A stretch of DNA of 10,157 nucleotides from Melioribacter roseus (GCA_020724325.1 DYHC01000047.1:1-10157), one strand, 5' to 3'. Shown: positions 1 to 7,819, numbered from the stretch's first letter. Numbers and translations are program-made. Notes: generated by a model not told the origin, from the sequence alone.

Positions 1-29
1 GAGGCTAAGAATCTATGCGTAGTTCCTCA

Positions 30-111
30 GTCGCTTCGCTCCTTCGGAATAACATTTCTCATCCGGTTTTGCGGGATTCGAAGCGACGTTTCTGAATTTC
101 TCTAAAGTCTA
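30..111 (+). repeat. Palindromic intergenic repeat, copy 1
   Basis: This non-coding stretch recurs at 7717-7819. Positions 44-111 align without gaps to 7752-7819 with 62 of 68 bases identical (differences at 47, 67, 84, 100, 103 and 104). The element is an imperfect palindrome: GTCGCTTCG at 30-38 is the exact reverse complement of CGAAGCGAC at 79-87. A smaller hairpin lies inside: 61-67 pairs with 71-77 around a three-base loop, with one G-G mismatch and one wobble. It ends about 14 bases before the ribosome binding site of the next gene, so it lies in that gene's leader or promoter region. It resembles REP-like dispersed palindromes. I infer a multi-copy element, but only two copies are visible. 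Confidence 0.75.
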
Positions 112-134
112 ACTTAATTAAAACTGGAGGTAGT

Positions 135-1478
135 ATGGCAGCTAATTTATATAAGAGTTATTCAATTCGTAATTATTTTGAAATACCTCAAATGCAGAAA
201 CTTTCCAATAGCGATAATTCTGCAATTGAAGTTGTTGGTAATGTCCTTCCATTTAAGACAAACAATTATGTTGTCGATAATTTGATTGACTGGGATAATA
301 TTCCATTCGACCCAATATTTACCCTTACGTTTCCCAGGAAAGAAATGCTTCTTAACTCACATTATGAACAAATAGAAGAATTGATAAAAAAGAATGTTCC
401 TCGGAGTATATTAAATGATGAAGCAAATAAAATAAGAATGGAATTAAATCCGCATCCCGCCGGACAAAAATATAATGTTCCTAAAATCAATGGAACCGAG
501 TTACCCGGAGTTCAGCATAAATACAGAGAAACCGTCCTTTTCTTTCCAAGTCAGGGACAAACGTGCCATGCATATTGTACATTCTGTTTCCGATGGCCGC
601 AATTTGTTGGAATGAACGAAGTGAAATTTGCAATGAAGGAAATTGATCTGTTATACCGTTACCTTATAGAGAACAGAGAAGTAACGGATGTTCTTTTCAC
701 CGGCGGGGATCCGCTGATAATGAAAACAAAAATTCTTTCAGCATACATAGACCGGCTCCTTGACGATGCGCTTTATAATATACAGACAATTAGAATTGGT
801 ACCAAAGCAATCAGTTATTGGCCTTACAGATTTTTGACCGATGACGATTCTGATGAATTGCTTAGATTATTCGAAAGGATTGTAAGCAAGGGAAAAAATC
901 TGGCAATAATGGCGCATTTTAATCACCCTATTGAATTATCCACAGCAGCAGCGCAAGAGGCAATAAGAAAAATAAGAGCTACAGGCGCTCAAATTAGAAC
1001 TCAATCGCCGGTACTAAAACATATAAACGATTCACCCGAAATCTGGGCAGAAATGTGGCGTAAGCAGGTTAATAATAATTGCATTCCTTATTATATGTTT
1101 ATTGCAAGAGACACAGGAGCCAAGCACTTCTTTGCGGTTTCTTTAGTTGATGCATGGAAAATATTCCGCCAAGCTTACCAAAGAGTAAGCGGTGTTTGTA
1201 GAACAGTTCGCGGTCCAAGTATGAGTTCTACTCCCGGTAAAATTCAAGTTCTTGGTGTCAGTAAGGTACAAGATGTTGATGTTATTGTTATGAGATTTCT
1301 ACAGGGAAGAAATCCAGATTGGATTGCCAGACCATTCTTTGCCGGGTATAATGAAAAAGCTACATGGCTTGATGAACTAAAACCAGCTTTCGGTGAAGAG
1401 AAATTTTTCTTTGAAAGTGAACTCGAAGAAATTTTCCATGAACATATTTATGACAACGAAACGGAAAATTTTGAATAA
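135..1478 (+). CDS. KamA-family radical SAM aminomutase (lysine 2,3-aminomutase-like)
   Basis: This 447-residue protein belongs to the lysine 2,3-aminomutase family, cytoplasmic enzymes that use a [4Fe-4S] cluster, S-adenosylmethionine and PLP to move an alpha-amino group to the beta carbon. The radical SAM motif CxxxCxxC is C144, C148 and C151. The SAM-binding GGD is at 190-192. R153, two residues after the last cluster cysteine, matches the Arg that holds the substrate carboxylate in the clostridial enzyme. K369 in the TPGK segment is the likely PLP lysine. D326 (ARDTG) aligns with one of the two acids that bind the lysine side chain. The second acid is not evident, since the aligned segment reads R359-G-P. 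The C-terminal zinc-site cysteines of the clostridial enzyme are absent. The substrate may therefore not be free lysine, and I give no gene symbol. The start is supported by GGAGG at 126-130, four bases before the ATG. The gene appears monocistronic in this window and converges on the amylase gene. Confidence 0.88.
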   Translation: MAANLYKSYSIRNYFEIPQMQKLSNSDNSAIEVVGNVLPFKTNNYVVDNLIDWDNIPFDPIFTLTFPRKEMLLNSHYEQIEELIKKNVPRSILNDEANKIRMELNPHPAGQKYNVPKINGTELPGVQHKYRETVLFFPSQGQTCHAYCTFCFRWPQFVGMNEVKFAMKEIDLLYRYLIENREVTDVLFTGGDPLIMKTKILSAYIDRLLDDALYNIQTIRIGTKAISYWPYRFLTDDDSDELLRLFERIVSKGKNLAIMAHFNHPIELSTAAAQEAIRKIRATGAQIRTQSPVLKHINDSPEIWAEMWRKQVNNNCIPYYMFIARDTGAKHFFAVSLVDAWKIFRQAYQRVSGVCRTVRGPSMSSTPGKIQVLGVSKVQDVDVIVMRFLQGRNPDWIARPFFAGYNEKATWLDELKPAFGEEKFFFESELEEIFHEHIYDNETENFE

Positions 1479-1508
1479 CAAAAAAGCTGCTGTACATTTG
1501 TTTTTTGT
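1478..1508. terminator. Possible weak bidirectional terminator between convergent genes
   Basis: ACAAAAAA (1478-1485) and TTTTTTGT (1501-1508) form an exact 8-bp inverted repeat around a 15-base loop, starting at the last base of the radical SAM gene's stop codon. It lies in the 79-base gap between convergent genes, and both strands read an A-run followed by a U-run. The stem is almost entirely A-T, so it would be weak, and I see no GC-rich hairpin in the gap. Confidence 0.35.
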
Positions 1509-1557
1509 CTGTCAACTAAGCAGAAGATTTTCGTTATTAACTATTACGGCTGTGGAG

Positions 1558-4449
1558 TTATTTAAGATATACCATTTTCTTGGTTTGTGCGGAACCATTA
1601 ACTGATAATCTGTAGAAATAAATACCGGAAGGTAATGTATAATTCATAATGGAAAAGGTATAATTATAATTACCAGCTGGTTTAAATTCCTCAAAAAGAG
1701 TTGCCGTTTCTCTTCCAAGAATATCATAGATTTTTAACTGTACATAACTGTTGGTTGATAACTGATAACTTATAGCCGTACTCGAATTAAATGGATTTGG
1801 ATAATTCTGGTACAAAACAAAATCTGTTTTAAGATAAGGTTCTTCTTTAACATCAGTAATTATATTAAAGGGGATTAATTTTTTTGAAGTGTAAAGGCGG
1901 TACTCTCCGGGCTGAAGATCAATAAGTGCATTTACATTTGTCACGTTTAGACTATCACCCGTAAAGAATTCGTGCCACCATCCTGTGGATTGAAATGCCG
2001 GCGCTATGCTTCCGGCATTAACATCAAAATTGCCGATTATAGCTGCGTTCATTGATGAATGGCTAAGGTTAATTCTTTTTTGAGCTCCTGATAAATCCAT
2101 TACAAAATTATCTGTGGAAAAAACGTTATAATGTTTTTTTAACCGGATTAAAGCTGCAAACGTGTTGAATAAACTTTTTCTGTCGCTGTTGGTATAGTAA
2201 TTCAATTCATCAATCCATGGAACCGGTTTTCTTCCTAATCTTCCGTTGTGATTAATAGAAATATCGTAACCGAGTTCACCGAATTGCCAGATCATCTTTG
2301 GTCCCGGGATTGTAAGAAAAAATGTTGCAGCCAGCTTAATTCTGTTCAACGCAGTCTGAAGATTTTTTATGTTGTAATTACCGGATGAGTTTGCAAATTG
2401 TAAATTCTTATACATCAATCGTTCTTCGTCATGGCTTTCCATATAACCGATTAGATGAGGTTTTGTCCAGCCACGGGCTTTATAAGAAATGTTGCTGAAA
2501 TTGGAATTGCCAAGCCATCCCATTGATGCTTCGCTGTAATTGTAATTCATGTTTCCCCACATCAGTATTCCGTTGCCATAATGAGCAAGTTCGCTATCCT
2601 CCTGATTCACAGCCAGATGTTCGAATATCATAATTGCAGTAGGATCGTACGTCCAGACTTTATCTACAATTCGTTTCAGTAACCTTATTCTATCCACATC
2701 GTAATCGCTTCCCCAAGGATCAGACATTGTTTTCAATCTATTGCTAAAACCTTTTGTAAAGTCGAACCTGAATCCATCGAACTTATATTCAGTTAACCAG
2801 TATTCAAGAACTCTATCAACAAAATATTGTGTGTGTAAACTTTCGTGGTTAAAGTCGTTGCCCCACTGCGCATCGGGGTTTTGAAAATTAGATTGAACAT
2901 TGAACCAAGGATTGTTATAAGCCGGGCGTCCATTTTCCCAGTACATCTGAGCCATCGAGTTGGAATTGTATGCATGATTAAGAACAATATCCAGAATTAC
3001 AGCAATTCCGTTTTCATGACACGCATCAATAAATCTTTTTAATTCATTCTTTGTACCGTAATATTTATCAGGTGCAAAGTACGTCATAGGGTTATAGCCC
3101 CAGCTATCGTTCCCTTCAAATTCTGAAACCGGCATCAGTTCTATTGCATTGATTCCAAGTTTTTTAAAGTAGCTTAATGTATCTGTAAGCGTCTTGTAGG
3201 AATGCGATTTTACAAAGTCGCGCAGAAGTAATTCATATACAATTAATTTTTCTTTTGGAGGTCTCTGAAAATTTATGACTTTCCAGTTGTAAGGAGTTTG
3301 TCCGGTTTGAAGAACAGAAACTATTCCACTTGTTTTTTGTGATGGATAAGTTTTTAAGTTAGGGTAAACTCCAGAATTAATTATCTCAGCATCGTTAGAA
3401 GGATCAAGAATTTTATCTGTGTAAGGATCGTAAATTCTTAAGGTGCCATCAATCAAAAATTGATAAGCATATTCCTGTTGCGTAGTAAGATTAGAAAGAG
3501 TAATCCACCATATAACGCTATCGGGTTTCGCTACGTATCTTTTCATTAAATAATTTGCATCTACTTTCCAGTCGTTGAAGTCTCCTATTAGATAAACAAA
3601 CTCTTTATTAGGAGCAAAGAGTGCGAGTGTAACATTGCTGCCGTCATAATTAATTCCATGCCTACTGCCTTGTGGAAGAACAGCCGAACTTATAGCAGGA
3701 TTTTTGAATATCACAAACTCTATTGAATCTTTTCTTCCAACTACATCAGCAGCTGTTACTTTAACATCATTCCTTCCGGTTGGGTACTGATCTGCAACAA
3801 ATTGAAACTGAATATTTTCCTGTGAAGTCACAGCTTTTTCTAAACCGTTAATAATCAATTTCATAGAAGAAGTTGTAGTTCCTATAGCAGCGGCGGAGGC
3901 AGAAATATTTATCGTTCCCCCCGGCTTTGCAAAGACTGGCGATCGCATCGGGTCGCCAAATCCGACCGATACAGTTGGCGTGTTTATCACAACGGTTATT
4001 CCGCCTTCATATAATGCTACGAATATATCTTCTGTTTGTTTTGAACCATCAGCACTCCTTAATACGAAACATAACTCGGTAATATTATGTGATGGATCTG
4101 ATACGGAATAAAAAGTTCTGGGGTTATCAATTGTTATTTCATAAACATCGGTATTTTTTCTTGTAAGTTTTGGCTGCACGGAATTATTTCCCCATACTCC
4201 TATTACGTTTTGCCATCTTGTTACAGTTCCATGCCCGGTTTTAATTGTTACTCCTGTATGAACATATACATCCCCGGTATATCCAGCAATTTTGTTTTGG
4301 TGAGTTGCTTTAGAAACATCAAAAGTAATAGTAATAATATCTGTCTGCGAAGAAAATTGCGGATCAGTTGTTACCAATGTTTGAGCGGATGTAATAGCAG
4401 CAGATAATATTATTAAAATTAATTTGTAGAGAATCTTGTTTCTACTCAT
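1558..4449 (-). CDS. Secreted multidomain GH13 alpha-amylase-family enzyme with T9SS sorting domain
   Basis: This 963-residue exported glycoside hydrolase probably cleaves alpha-1,4 or alpha-1,6 glucans outside the cell. Domains in order: signal peptide 1-22 (hydrophobic core, then TSA before Q23); two beta-rich Ig-like modules at about 24-150 and 155-250; a CBM48-like beta-sandwich at about 262-355 (the segment with GDFNDW, typical of pullulanases and branching enzymes); GH13 barrel about 400-770; beta-rich linker domain; T9SS type A sorting domain about 877-963 with YQNYPNPFNSST and a final KKMVYLK. All four GH13 signature regions are intact: D487 to NH at 491-492; GFRFDF with nucleophile D563; general acid E610; and SHDE with D674 as stabiliser. 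The SWGYNP segment and CBM48-like module favour a pullulanase/branching-type subfamily, but specificity cannot be fixed by eye. An AAGG lies about 10 bases before the ATG. It starts 42 bases after the receptor-like gene and is probably co-transcribed with it. Confidence 0.92.
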   Translation of the reverse strand: MSRNKILYKLILIILSAAITSAQTLVTTDPQFSSQTDIITITFDVSKATHQNKIAGYTGDVYVHTGVTIKTGHGTVTRWQNVIGVWGNNSVQPKLTRKNTDVYEITIDNPRTFYSVSDPSHNITELCFVLRSADGSKQTEDIFVALYEGGITVVINTPTVSVGFGDPMRSPVFAKPGGTINISASAAAIGTTTSSMKLIINGLEKAVTSQENIQFQFVADQYPTGRNDVKVTAADVVGRKDSIEFVIFKNPAISSAVLPQGSRHGINYDGSNVTLALFAPNKEFVYLIGDFNDWKVDANYLMKRYVAKPDSVIWWITLSNLTTQQEYAYQFLIDGTLRIYDPYTDKILDPSNDAEIINSGVYPNLKTYPSQKTSGIVSVLQTGQTPYNWKVINFQRPPKEKLIVYELLLRDFVKSHSYKTLTDTLSYFKKLGINAIELMPVSEFEGNDSWGYNPMTYFAPDKYYGTKNELKRFIDACHENGIAVILDIVLNHAYNSNSMAQMYWENGRPAYNNPWFNVQSNFQNPDAQWGNDFNHESLHTQYFVDRVLEYWLTEYKFDGFRFDFTKGFSNRLKTMSDPWGSDYDVDRIRLLKRIVDKVWTYDPTAIMIFEHLAVNQEDSELAHYGNGILMWGNMNYNYSEASMGWLGNSNFSNISYKARGWTKPHLIGYMESHDEERLMYKNLQFANSSGNYNIKNLQTALNRIKLAATFFLTIPGPKMIWQFGELGYDISINHNGRLGRKPVPWIDELNYYTNSDRKSLFNTFAALIRLKKHYNVFSTDNFVMDLSGAQKRINLSHSSMNAAIIGNFDVNAGSIAPAFQSTGWWHEFFTGDSLNVTNVNALIDLQPGEYRLYTSKKLIPFNIITDVKEEPYLKTDFVLYQNYPNPFNSSTAISYQLSTNSYVQLKIYDILGRETATLFEEFKPAGNYNYTFSIMNYTLPSGIYFYRLSVNGSAQTKKMVYLK

Positions 4450-4491
4450 GGTTGATATACCTTGATATAAATTTTTAGATTGGAAAAGTAT

Positions 4492-6516
4492 CTAGTCAAC
4501 AAATTCCCAGGAAACTCCCAATCGAACTCCTCTTTCCTGTTTAGGATAGTATGGAACAATGTAATATTTCTCATTTAGTAAGTTTTCAAAAACAAAATAG
4601 ACAGTGGCAGCATTCTGAATTTTTCCTGCTAAAAAGAAATCGAATTGTACTGAGGGCTTAACATCAACAGAGGGAAGGATGATACCTCCTCCGAAACTGA
4701 TCCATCTTGTTATTTCGAACGTTTCAAAATTGACAAACTGATAACCGCGGTTTCCAGTAAGCCGGTAGTTTATACCCGTTTTCAGGTTTAGGTTGGAATT
4801 AAATAATGTGTCAACATAATATAACCCTCCGGTTGAAGTGAAATCGGGTAATGGAAAATTATCTTTCTCTTTTTGTATAAAATAATAACTTGTATTTGTG
4901 CTTAGTAATAATTTCCAAGGATGCCAATCGAATTTTAAATTTATTCCTTGCAGTGTCTTGTAATGGCGGACATTACTTGTAAGTTCTTGTAGAAAATAAC
5001 CTGTTGAAATATTCAGCGACGAATTTTTATAATTTAGTTTTGTTTCTATAATTCTGTAATCCAATTCATCTTTTTTTTCAGAGGAAATTATTAAGTGATT
5101 GGATGGTTTTTGATATTTAGAAAAACCCAGGTAGATTAAAAAGTTTTCATCAATAAACCAGGATAAGTCTGCCCCGGCACCTAAATAACTATTACCATTG
5201 TAACTCAAAAATTTGCCAAAGACGGATGGAAGAAACTTTTGTAGTTCACTTTTCAGTTGAAAGCTTGCTTTTACTAATGCAGAAAAAATATCAATTCTAT
5301 CACTCCTCTTTATCAACGGTGTATTTAATAAAGTGTTTTCATAAAGCGCTTCAGAGTATATATTTAATAAGCCGGTTTCAAATTTTTGAGAGAGTTTAGC
5401 GCCGTATGTACTAAACTTGTTATCGCGAAGTATTTTTTCAACACGCTTAGACCAATCCCAATACCGTTTTGATACCACAGAATCTGTATACTCGTTTTGC
5501 CTGAATTCAGTTAGTGATGATTGATAATAAAATGATAAGTCGGTGGGCGTATTGTCTATTAAGCTTGCCAGTAATTTGATATTTAGGTTATTGCTCGAAA
5601 CTTTTTGATATCTATCAAGATAATTTACCGGTGCTCGAATTGTGCTGAACAATATTTCATCTACCTGGACAGACGGACTAGTTAGTTTAATACTATCTAC
5701 ATCAACGCCTCCATTTAATTGAACATTACTCTGAAAATAGCTGTAACTACAAATTACGTTAAAAACTTTGTTGAGGAGGTACCGCAGCCGTATGCTTCCA
5801 GCCCACATTCCATAATCAGAGTTTTTGAATCGCGGGTCAGTGCTTTGATGAGTTAATTCTGTAAATAAGCTTAATCTTCGGCTTATATTAGAACTGAATA
5901 TACCGTCGAAAAAACCTTCTTCGTTAGGCGCTTGATAAAATCTAATACGCGTATATGGTTTTGAAGTAACAAAATCCCTTGAAAAAAAATTTATTGTAAC
6001 AGGATTATTCATTTCGTTGAACAAAAAACCTTGCGGCAATGGAATAGTTTCAATTGAATCAATGCTTTCGGATTGGAAGAGATTAAGATCCAGAGAGTTA
6101 GCAAGACGGTTATTAATGCTAATGCCGTTCATTAAGTAGGACGAATTTCCAAAGCCATTTCCGAATAAAACAATTTCGTTAGGTTGACCTATGGATCCAA
6201 AATCTCTCACAAATCCAAACGGAATATATGCAAAGTAATCGCCAGTATAGCGCATATCCAATTTATGGAAGTCGGTTCCTCTTAAAACATTTTCGTAACT
6301 CGTTAAAAGGTTATTATGTTTTAGGGGAAGTAATTTTTCTTGCTGTTTGGTTTTTGCTGTATCAGCGTTAATATTTTTTTCTGATAAAGAAATCAATCCG
6401 GTTTTAATTGTGTCGTTACCAAATTGACTAGATTCTTTTCTTTGAATTTTTTCCTGTTGAGAAAATAAATTTAGCAGTGAAATAAAAAATATTACTGCTA
6501 GAAAAAGTTTTTTCAT
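4492..6516 (-). CDS. TonB-dependent-receptor-like outer membrane protein (plug plus beta-barrel)
   Basis: This 674-residue protein starts with a signal peptide (MKKLF, then a hydrophobic stretch to about residue 19). A Lys/Gln/Ser-rich linker follows to about 70. A plug-like region spans about 75-180: NEIVLFGNGFGNSSYLMNG, then SIDSIETIPLPQGF, the pattern of a plug strand followed by the segment preceding the barrel. The remaining 490 or so residues alternate polar and aromatic residues like transmembrane beta-strands. The end (VYFVFENLLNEKYY, then GVRLGVSWEF) resembles the last strands of TonB receptors. I see no carboxypeptidase-like N-terminal domain of the SusC type and no convincing TonB box. 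Its position 42 bases upstream of the secreted amylase suggests uptake of maltooligosaccharides or a related glycan; this is inferred from context. No strong Shine-Dalgarno precedes the ATG, which is common in Bacteroidota. A dedicated porin-like barrel is the alternative. Confidence 0.75.
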   Translation of the reverse strand: MKKLFLAVIFFISLLNLFSQQEKIQRKESSQFGNDTIKTGLISLSEKNINADTAKTKQQEKLLPLKHNNLLTSYENVLRGTDFHKLDMRYTGDYFAYIPFGFVRDFGSIGQPNEIVLFGNGFGNSSYLMNGISINNRLANSLDLNLFQSESIDSIETIPLPQGFLFNEMNNPVTINFFSRDFVTSKPYTRIRFYQAPNEEGFFDGIFSSNISRRLSLFTELTHQSTDPRFKNSDYGMWAGSIRLRYLLNKVFNVICSYSYFQSNVQLNGGVDVDSIKLTSPSVQVDEILFSTIRAPVNYLDRYQKVSSNNLNIKLLASLIDNTPTDLSFYYQSSLTEFRQNEYTDSVVSKRYWDWSKRVEKILRDNKFSTYGAKLSQKFETGLLNIYSEALYENTLLNTPLIKRSDRIDIFSALVKASFQLKSELQKFLPSVFGKFLSYNGNSYLGAGADLSWFIDENFLIYLGFSKYQKPSNHLIISSEKKDELDYRIIETKLNYKNSSLNISTGYFLQELTSNVRHYKTLQGINLKFDWHPWKLLLSTNTSYYFIQKEKDNFPLPDFTSTGGLYYVDTLFNSNLNLKTGINYRLTGNRGYQFVNFETFEITRWISFGGGIILPSVDVKPSVQFDFFLAGKIQNAATVYFVFENLLNEKYYIVPYYPKQERGVRLGVSWEFVD

Positions 6517-6662
6517 TAAGTATCTTAAAAATTTTTTGCTAAAATAGTTTTAATTCCTGATTGATAAAAGAATAAAAAGAGATATTCATAATAACCGTAT
6601 AAATATTGCTTAATCTACCATTGTTATGTAAGTCAATAGCTAAATAAAAAAGACAAAAACTG

Positions 6663-6693
6663 TTTGTTTTCAAATAAAAAAGTGCTAAATTTC
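6663..6693 (+). promoter_or_regulatory. Bacteroidota-type promoter of the HU gene
   Basis: TTTG at 6663-6666 is followed after 19 bases by TAAATTTC at 6686-6693, a seven-of-eight fit to the Bacteroidota -33/-7 pattern (TTTG, about 19-21 bases, TAnnTTTG, where the two n positions are free). It would start transcription about 30 bases before the HU ATG. The surrounding DNA is very AT-rich, so a chance match is possible. Confidence 0.5.
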
Positions 6694-6730
6694 GCTTGAA
6701 TTTACATCCAATAAAAATAGGGGTTACATC

Positions 6731-7015
6731 ATGGCAATGACAAAAGGCCAAATTCTAGCTCATCTTGCAACAAAAACCGGTGTGTCAAAAAAAGTAGCCG
6801 GGGAATTCATGGGCGAATTCGTTAAACTCGCCTACAAAGAAGCTAAAAAGTCATTCGTTATTCCTGGATTAGGAAAATTAGTTTTGGTTGATAGAAAAGC
6901 TCGACAGGGCAGAAATCCTAAAACGGGCGAAACTATTACTATTCCAGCTAAGAAGGTTGTAAAATTCAGAATTGCTAAACAAGCTAAAGATGCTATCTTA
7001 GTTTACAAGGCATAA
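6731..7015 (+). CDS. HU-family DNA-binding protein
   Basis: This 94-residue small basic nucleoid protein has the length and layout of the HU/IHF family: two N-terminal helices (about 4-40), the IPGLGKLVL strand (44-52), and the beta-arm with the family signature GRNPKTGE at 60-67. P63 is the residue that intercalates between base pairs in the minor groove. A KFRIAKQAKDAI C-terminal helix closes the fold. It would act as a dimer that bends and compacts DNA. Single-gene HU proteins with this PGLGKLVLVDRKAR core occur widely in Bacteroidota and elsewhere. AGGGG at 6719-6723, seven bases before the ATG, supports the first start; a second in-frame ATG at 6737 would remove only two residues. The gene is monocistronic: it diverges from the receptor gene and is closed by a strong terminator. 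Confidence 0.95.
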   Translation: MAMTKGQILAHLATKTGVSKKVAGEFMGEFVKLAYKEAKKSFVIPGLGKLVLVDRKARQGRNPKTGETITIPAKKVVKFRIAKQAKDAILVYKA

Positions 7016-7026
7016 GGTGTATAAAA

Positions 7027-7058
7027 AAGCCCATTGATTTCGATGGGCTTATTTTTTT
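7027..7058. terminator. Bidirectional rho-independent terminator
   Basis: AAGCCCAT (7027-7034) pairs exactly with ATGGGCTT (7043-7050) around an eight-base loop. On the plus strand a run of seven T follows (7052-7058), ending HU transcription. On the minus strand the A-run at 7023-7028 becomes a U-run, so the same hairpin serves the convergent membrane-protein gene. That gene's stop codon (7049-7051) overlaps the stem. Confidence 0.9.
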
Positions 7059-7546
7059 CTTTCGACTCTCATTTCTTTCATGCCCTCAAGCAATCGGTTA
7101 TATAAAGGCTGCGGTATATTTTTTAAAATGACTGTTAGTAAATTCTGAAATTTCCCAACGTGTGAATAAAATCCTATTGTTATTTTCTGCTCTCCATCAT
7201 AAATATAAATTGGTCTTGTCGGAAATCCACTGAATATTCCTCCTGTAATATTTTCGATATCGGAATGATTAATTTTGATTTCTTTTTTACTCATCAGAAA
7301 ATTATGGCAAACTAACTTTTCATTGTCTGCCTCTATCTTAAATGGGAAAAGTCTGTAAGTCTTTATAAAATATTTGTTAATTATGAAAATGAAAAATCCA
7401 TTTATTAACGCAAAAAAAACAAAATACCACTTCTCGAACATTATTATTACTGATGTTATCAAATGAATAGAAAGAAAAAACGTGGCAATAATATTTCCGT
7501 ATCTATAGATTAGCTTTGCAAAAAACGAGTATTCAAAAGTTGTCAT
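7049..7546 (-). CDS. Small membrane protein with probable bacterial PH-like domain
   Basis: I do not recognise this 165-residue protein as a named gene. It has two hydrophobic segments (about 17-36 and 40-58) forming a likely membrane hairpin with a very short turn. A cytoplasmic-type soluble region of about 67-143 follows: FKIEADNEKLVCHN, then KKEIKINHSDIENI, then IYIYDGEQKITIGF. That order of beta-strands with a DIENI turn is what one sees in bacterial PH-like (DUF304/YcxB-like) domains that follow two transmembrane helices. The tail is basic (MRVERKK). There is no catalytic motif, so it is more likely structural or regulatory. AGGA sits three bases before the ATG, a short spacing. The gene stands alone; its 3' end runs into the terminator shared with HU. 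Confidence 0.7.
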   Translation of the reverse strand: MTTFEYSFFAKLIYRYGNIIATFFLSIHLITSVIIMFEKWYFVFFALINGFFIFIINKYFIKTYRLFPFKIEADNEKLVCHNFLMSKKEIKINHSDIENITGGIFSGFPTRPIYIYDGEQKITIGFYSHVGKFQNLLTVILKNIPQPLYNRLLEGMKEMRVERKK

Positions 7547-7716
7547 AAATCCTAATCCACAAAAAATTTTTTACACGTAAAGGTAATTATTATGTTTTGA
7601 ATTGTGAAATAATTTTATGGAGAGATCAACTAAATAATTATTAAGTAACGGGAAATTGCTAAGGTCTGGATAATTTAAAGAATATGAATTTGCTGTAACC
7701 TATAAAAAATATCGCA
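7547..7716. other. AT-rich intergenic stretch without a recognisable gene
   Basis: This is the first half of the 372-base gap between the membrane-protein gene and the sugar dehydrogenase gene. It should hold the minus-strand promoter of the membrane-protein gene, but I found no good reverse match to TAnnTTTG. I see no coding frame, tRNA or conserved RNA fold here. The rest of the gap contains the repeat copy and the hairpin listed separately. Confidence 0.5.
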
Positions 7717-7819
7717 CGTCATTTCTCGGTCTCCCGACAAGTCGGGATCCCTCGAAATAACATTTCTCATCCGGCTTTGCGGGATTCGAAGTGACGTTTC
7801 TGAATTTATCAGAAGTCTA
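7717..7819 (+). repeat. Palindromic intergenic repeat, copy 2
   Basis: This is the second copy of the element at 30-111, in the same orientation. The right two-thirds (7752-7819) is 62/68 identical to copy 1. The left part differs: it carries an extra hairpin, CCCGA (7733-7737) pairing with TCGGG (7742-7746), that copy 1 lacks. The outer arms CGTCATTTC (7717-7725) and GAAGTGACG (7788-7796) still pair, with one G-T wobble. An inner hairpin pairs 7769-7775 with 7779-7785 around TTT. It lies between two minus-strand genes, downstream of the dehydrogenase and upstream of the membrane protein. Confidence 0.78.

Noticed and set aside
1393..1605. Open frame overlapping the end of the radical SAM gene and of the amylase gene
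   Set aside because: It is out of frame with two well-supported genes, has no ribosome binding site of note, and its product shows no domain.
2793..3042. Short open frames on both strands inside the amylase gene
   Set aside because: They overlap the conserved catalytic barrel sequence, which fully explains the DNA.
6539..6546. Reverse-strand TATTTTAG as -7 box for the receptor-like gene
   Set aside because: It misses one consensus position and has no TTTG at the right distance upstream; the region is too AT-rich for a weak match to count.
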